DNA of 25,473 nucleotides from JBBQBQ01 sp038317685 (GTDB lineage: Bacteria > Desulfobacterota > Desulfuromonadia > Desulfuromonadales > DDH964), in the NCBI GenBank assembly GCA_038317685.1, contig JBBQBQ010000014.1, forward strand, positions 1 through 25,473. The letters are read 5' to 3'. Shown here in pieces: positions 22,729 through 25,473 of the stretch. The first letter of the stretch is position 1. Each line of letters opens with the position of its first letter. Position numbers and translations under genes: made by a program. A model generated the notes under the pieces. That model ran no database searches, was not told the origin of the DNA, and was given only the letters and a program-made list of their open reading frames with translations.

Positions 22729-23151
22729 ATGAAGATTACCAGCTCAACTCGACATGGTTTTGGACGGATGACTGCCGCCCTCGCATTGACCCTCCTGCTG
22801 GCCGCCCTGCACTTGGCAGGCTTCAGAGTGCACGGCACGAGCAGCGCGACAGCGGCGGAACTCGCCGGAAGCTGCAACAATGTTGCGAGCGGGTTTTGTA
22901 ACGAGTTCACCGGCTCTTCCTACCAGGCCGCATCCGTGCAACGGACCTGCGAAGGGCAGAAAATGTTGTACCTGGCCGGCGCCTGCCCGACCGAAAAGAG
23001 AGTGGGCACCTGCCTTGTCTACCAGGGGAAGAACACCGAGTCCTTCTACCGCTACTATGCCAATTTCCCGGGGGTGACCGTATCAGGTGGGGCCGAAGCC
23101 GCAGCCGAAAGCCAGTGCAAAAAGCTCAAGGGCGAGTGGCAATCTCACTAA
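22729..23151 (+). CDS. Small exported cysteine-containing protein of unknown function
   Basis: A 140-residue protein from ATG 22729 (a GTG at 22699 is possible). An N-terminal basic stretch is followed by a hydrophobic segment (TAALALTLLLAALHLAGF) that is a signal peptide or anchor. The mature region has six cysteines in ELAGSCNNVASGFCNEF, RTCEGQKM, GACPTEKRVGTCLVY and SQCKKL, giving three possible disulfides. The YRYYANFPG stretch near the end recurs, as I recall, in small exported proteins of related bacteria. No enzyme motif is seen. It follows the two MopE-like genes on the same strand with a 110-bp gap and ends shortly before a strong hairpin. Confidence 0.7.
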   Translation: MKITSSTRHGFGRMTAALALTLLLAALHLAGFRVHGTSSATAAELAGSCNNVASGFCNEFTGSSYQAASVQRTCEGQKMLYLAGACPTEKRVGTCLVYQGKNTESFYRYYANFPGVTVSGGAEAAAESQCKKLKGEWQSH

Positions 23152-23161
23152 GCTGCGCAGT

Positions 23162-23204
23162 CTTGGGGTCTACCTTCGCCGAATTCCGATGGTAGACCCC
23201 CAAG
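23162..23204. terminator. Bidirectional hairpin between convergent genes
   Basis: CTTGGGGTCTACC (23162-23174) and GGTAGACCCCCAAG (23191-23204) pair over 13 bp with one bulge and a 16-base loop. It sits 10 bp after the last plus-strand gene and 18 bp before the stop of the minus-strand gene. There is no clear T-tract, so termination strength is uncertain. Confidence 0.6.
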
Positions 23205-23222
23205 GACCGCCCACCTCGCCTC

Positions 23223-24020
23223 CTACTCCCCCCTCGCCAGCAGCCGCGCGGCGAGTTCCTTCACCTCCGGAGCATAGTCGCGGTGGCCGTAGAGACAGCC
23301 CTTGCTGCCGCTGATTCCGACCAGGGAGAGGGGCCGGGGGAAGACGTCGAAGCCGTGATCGAAGAGAGGGGGGAGGAGGGCCCGCTCGAGAAAGTAGCCC
23401 TGCCGGTCGTCGACCAGGCGGAAACGCCCGGCGAGGAAGGCGCGGTAGTAATCGACGGAGCACTTGTAGAAGGTGGTGGCGACGTAGTTGTTCCTCAGCC
23501 GGCGGAAGCAGGCTTCGAGCAGGCCGCAGCGGCTCGCCGTCCGCAGCAGCGTCCGCCGCCACGGTGCCAGGTTGCCGGGCAGGCCGAAGACCACAGGCTG
23601 CTTCCGGAAGCGGTGGTGGAGATCCGCGAAGTCCTCGACGAAGACCCGCCCGGTGACCTTGTAGAAGGAGGTCGCAGCGGCGAGGAGGCGGCTGTGGTCG
23701 AGGACGTGCTGTAGAATCTCGCCCTCGCCGTACCCCTTGCCGCGCAGCCGGAGTTCCTCGTCGTCGCCGCGGAAGGCGAGGATCTCCAGGCGTTTGCCAT
23801 GCGCCTCCGCAAGCGCCGCCAGCCCGGCGAAGCGGTGGTCGATGCCGGTGTTGTCACAGAGAACGATGGCGGCGATGGGGGTCTGGCGGATCCAGCTGAG
23901 GAGTCCGCAGTAGGTCTGAAGGAGACGCTCGCGGGGGTCGACGAGGGTCAGGAAAGGGATCCCGGCGGCAGGGGCGACCGCCGAGGTGACGATCAGGATC
24001 GGGGTTTGCGGGTTCGTCAC
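23223..24020 (-). CDS. Conserved protein of unknown function, probably polysaccharide biosynthesis
   Basis: About 265 residues from GTG 24020 (AGGAGG lies roughly a dozen bases upstream); an ATG at 24056 is the alternative start but lacks a ribosome site. The N-terminus PILIVTSAVAPAAGIPFLTL followed by DPRERLLQTYCGLLSWI and IAAIVLCDNTG has the beta-strand/loop alternation of a GT-A-like nucleotide-sugar domain. GKGYGEGEILQHVL and SFYKVTGRVFVEDF follow. I recall similar proteins in O-antigen clusters without known function. No membrane segment is seen. It may be a glycosyltransferase relative; this is inference from the fold pattern and from the methyltransferase next to it. Confidence 0.65.
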   Translation of the reverse strand: MTNPQTPILIVTSAVAPAAGIPFLTLVDPRERLLQTYCGLLSWIRQTPIAAIVLCDNTGIDHRFAGLAALAEAHGKRLEILAFRGDDEELRLRGKGYGEGEILQHVLDHSRLLAAATSFYKVTGRVFVEDFADLHHRFRKQPVVFGLPGNLAPWRRTLLRTASRCGLLEACFRRLRNNYVATTFYKCSVDYYRAFLAGRFRLVDDRQGYFLERALLPPLFDHGFDVFPRPLSLVGISGSKGCLYGHRDYAPEVKELAARLLARGE

Positions 24021-24081
24021 GCGGCGCGGCTCCCTCCTGGACTGCCGGGGCTCCATGCGATCAGCCCCGGACGGAATCCGG

Positions 24082-24298
24082 TCACGCCAGCGGCTGACGG
24101 ACGATCGTCTTCCACTTGTCGGGCGCAGCCCGGCGGATATCGCTCAGGTAGATCTCGTGGTACCGGCCATTTCCGCCGGCTCCCCTGGCCTTCGATGAAG
24201 GCATGGACCCTGGCGATGGTCGGCCCCTCTTCGGAAAAGGGCCCGACGCGCATGATCTGTTCCAGGGAGTCGAGCTTTTCCGTGGTCGTCTCCTTCAT
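24082..24298 (-). pseudogene. GyrI-like small-molecule-binding domain remnant, frameshifted
   Basis: From ATG 24298 the frame reads KLDSLEQIMRVGPFSEEGPT and ARVHAFIEGQG. The family-specific ending RYHEIYLSDIRRAAPDK followed by IVRQPLA and a stop (24082-24084) lies in another frame. Removing one G from the GGGG run (24182-24185) joins them as FIEGQGAGGNGRYHEIYLSD, exactly the GyrI-like C-terminal pattern. The N-terminal half of a normal GyrI-like protein is missing upstream, where AT-rich sequence begins. It is therefore a decayed fragment, or a truncated gene with a homopolymer error. Confidence 0.75.
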
Positions 24299-24477
24299 CA
24301 CCTGGCCCGGTGCGTCCGGTCCGGAGACTCCCCCGGAGCAGGCACTGTTCCAGAAGCCTCCTGGATTCCCCACAGCAAAAAACTTCCAGGGAAAAATGAA
24401 TGTTGTATCTATTGATTATTAAATTGACTTTCTGAACCTCCAAACCGCTCATGAAGCGCGACCGGGGATATTTAGAT
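24299..24477. other. Composition boundary, no gene seen
   Basis: The sequence changes here from GC-rich to strongly AT-rich (from about 24380). No gene is supported. It may mark the joint of acquired DNA. Confidence 0.4.
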
Positions 24478-25134
24478 TTATTTTTTTGCTAAAAATGCAA
24501 ATTGCAGGTACTCAATGTCCTTATAGTATCCAAAGGTAAAAATTATTAACATTTTTACAAAAATATTATTGATTATTGAGTTTATTCCGAAATCATTATA
24601 ATTAATTTTGTTTATTCCGCAAAATTTTTCAATATTAAACGAATTTTTTAGTAAAGTCCTTTTTATGCTTTGTTCTGTAAAAAACCTTAGGTGTGTACTA
24701 TCCAAAATTCCTTCTTTTTTATATTCCCAATCCTTATATATTAATATTTCTTTTAAATTATAGTAATATCTTACGTTTGGAATCGAACCAACCAGAAAGG
24801 CATTATTTTTCATTTTCTTTTTGATCATTGAAAAAAACCATTCGTGGTCCTCCATGTGTTCTATAACGTCATTGCAAATAACCAAATCAAAATATTCATT
24901 CGGTAGTTCTTTATAGGTTTCTTCAATTTTCCCACAAAGTACCTTGTCTAGTTTATGAGAGGCTTTTTGGGCTGCTTCTTTGCATGGTTCAAGACCCCAG
25001 ACTTCACAACCAACTTTCAAGTTTTGAGCGAAATTCCCTTCTCCGCAGCCAATCTCCAGGACTGTTTGGTAGTGATCGGGCAGGAAATTACGCATTTCCG
25101 GCCTCGCCTTTTGAAAATAAAGTGAATCTTTCAA
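24478..25134 (-). CDS. Class I SAM-dependent methyltransferase in AT-rich DNA
   Basis: A 218-residue methyltransferase (type 11/23-like). Motif I is VLEIGCGEGNFAQNL (about 25-39), followed by the acidic ribose-binding E49 in WGLEPCKEAA, and the motif IV block FDLVICNDVIEHMEDHEWF (82-100). The later VGSIPNVRYYYNLKEIL and STHLRFFTEQSIKRTLL match O-antigen-cluster methyltransferases that modify sugars or lipid-linked chains. The start is TTG 25134 with AGAAGGAG 5 bp before it. The gene is very AT-rich with codons unlike any other gene in the window, a sign of recent transfer. Substrate unknown. Confidence 0.88.
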   Translation of the reverse strand: MKDSLYFQKARPEMRNFLPDHYQTVLEIGCGEGNFAQNLKVGCEVWGLEPCKEAAQKASHKLDKVLCGKIEETYKELPNEYFDLVICNDVIEHMEDHEWFFSMIKKKMKNNAFLVGSIPNVRYYYNLKEILIYKDWEYKKEGILDSTHLRFFTEQSIKRTLLKNSFNIEKFCGINKINYNDFGINSIINNIFVKMLIIFTFGYYKDIEYLQFAFLAKK

Positions 25135-25473
25135 GCCTTCTCCTTCTAAGGTCCTATTGGTGGCTTTGGGCGACCTTCAGCAAAAACCCGTGTTTATGGC
25201 AGCGGCTGGTGCTATGCCAAACGAAGTTTGGCAGAAAAAAGCGATTCGTTCTTGGCATGACAGCCCCCCCCCAGCATGTTTACCTTTCCCGGTGAATTAT
25301 GGCCTCTTTCTTGCCCCCAAAAATCGGCCTATACCCAGCATTGTCCGGTTAAGAAATTGCAGTTGCAAGCTCACTAGATAAATCGTTTAATTTCAGTAGA
25401 TTAGCAAAATTTTTGCTTGACATTTTGTCGTGAGAGCGGCGCGGCGTTTTTTCGTAACAGACTTCCTTTCAAG
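25135..25473. other. Intergenic region at the right edge
   Basis: No gene is supported. It contains the hairpin TGCCAAAC-GAA-GTTTGGCA (25215-25233), a run of ten C (25264-25273) and a TTGACA near 25417 without a matching -10. Short plus-strand frames here lack ribosome sites. Confidence 0.45.

Noticed and set aside
1..25473. CRISPR arrays, tRNA or rRNA genes
   Set aside because: No regularly spaced direct repeats of CRISPR type and no tRNA-like or rRNA-like sequence were seen by eye.

Overview
The window is mostly high-GC DNA from a Gram-negative bacterium. The ADP-heptose and LPS genes, the AlgI/DltB-type acyltransferase, the MopE-like secreted proteins and the codon bias suggest a deltaproteobacterium of the Geobacter / Desulfuromonas / Pelobacter type. 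This assignment is inference from gene content; no rRNA or other marker is present.

Region 1 (1-5.7 kb, nearly all minus strand) is a defence island fragment. An AAA+ ATPase (IetA-like) is followed by a subtilisin-like protease (IetS-like), the pair known as the IetAS anti-phage system. The protease reading frame is broken by an apparent frameshift near 3920. Downstream is a McrB-like AAA+ restriction gene, a long frame that runs off the left edge. It is interrupted at about position 140 by what looks like the end of an IS21-family insertion sequence with three 23-bp-spaced repeats. The right margin holds a degenerate repeat patch and a small ORF related to mobile-element-associated hypotheticals.

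Region 2 (5.77-6.5 kb) is a VapBC toxin-antitoxin pair with a visible sigma70-type promoter and a palindrome that could be its operator.

Region 3 (6.5-18.98 kb) is the LPS core / surface polysaccharide locus. A minus-strand block of ten closely packed genes (18694 to 8246) encodes: an acyl-adenylate synthetase, an acyl carrier protein, an MBOAT acyltransferase, an SGNH-like membrane-anchored protein, a GT4 glycosyltransferase, a WbpP-type UDP-GlcNAc 4-epimerase, GmhA, an uncharacterised 324-aa protein, HldE and a GT9 heptosyltransferase. A small ORF of unknown function sits at its head. GmhB lies further downstream, and a WaaE-like GT2 gene is on the opposite strand, converging on the GT9 gene. 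GmhA, HldE and GmhB supply all ADP-D-heptose steps except the final epimerase HldD, which is absent here. The first four genes have the same component types as the Gram-positive DltA-B-C-D system. They may form an undescribed carrier-protein-dependent acylation machine for LPS or another exported glycan.

Region 4 (19.0-20.6 kb, minus) has a fungal-FCY1-type cytosine deaminase, a YdhR-like monooxygenase and a Fic protein carrying its own inhibitory motif. Region 5 (21.1-23.15 kb, plus) has three small secreted proteins, two with the MopE-type putative metal-binding motif. It is followed by a hairpin between convergent genes. Region 6 (23.2-25.5 kb, minus) has an unknown LPS-type protein, a GyrI-like domain remnant with a frameshift, and a strikingly AT-rich SAM methyltransferase, probably the edge of a horizontally acquired O-antigen cluster.
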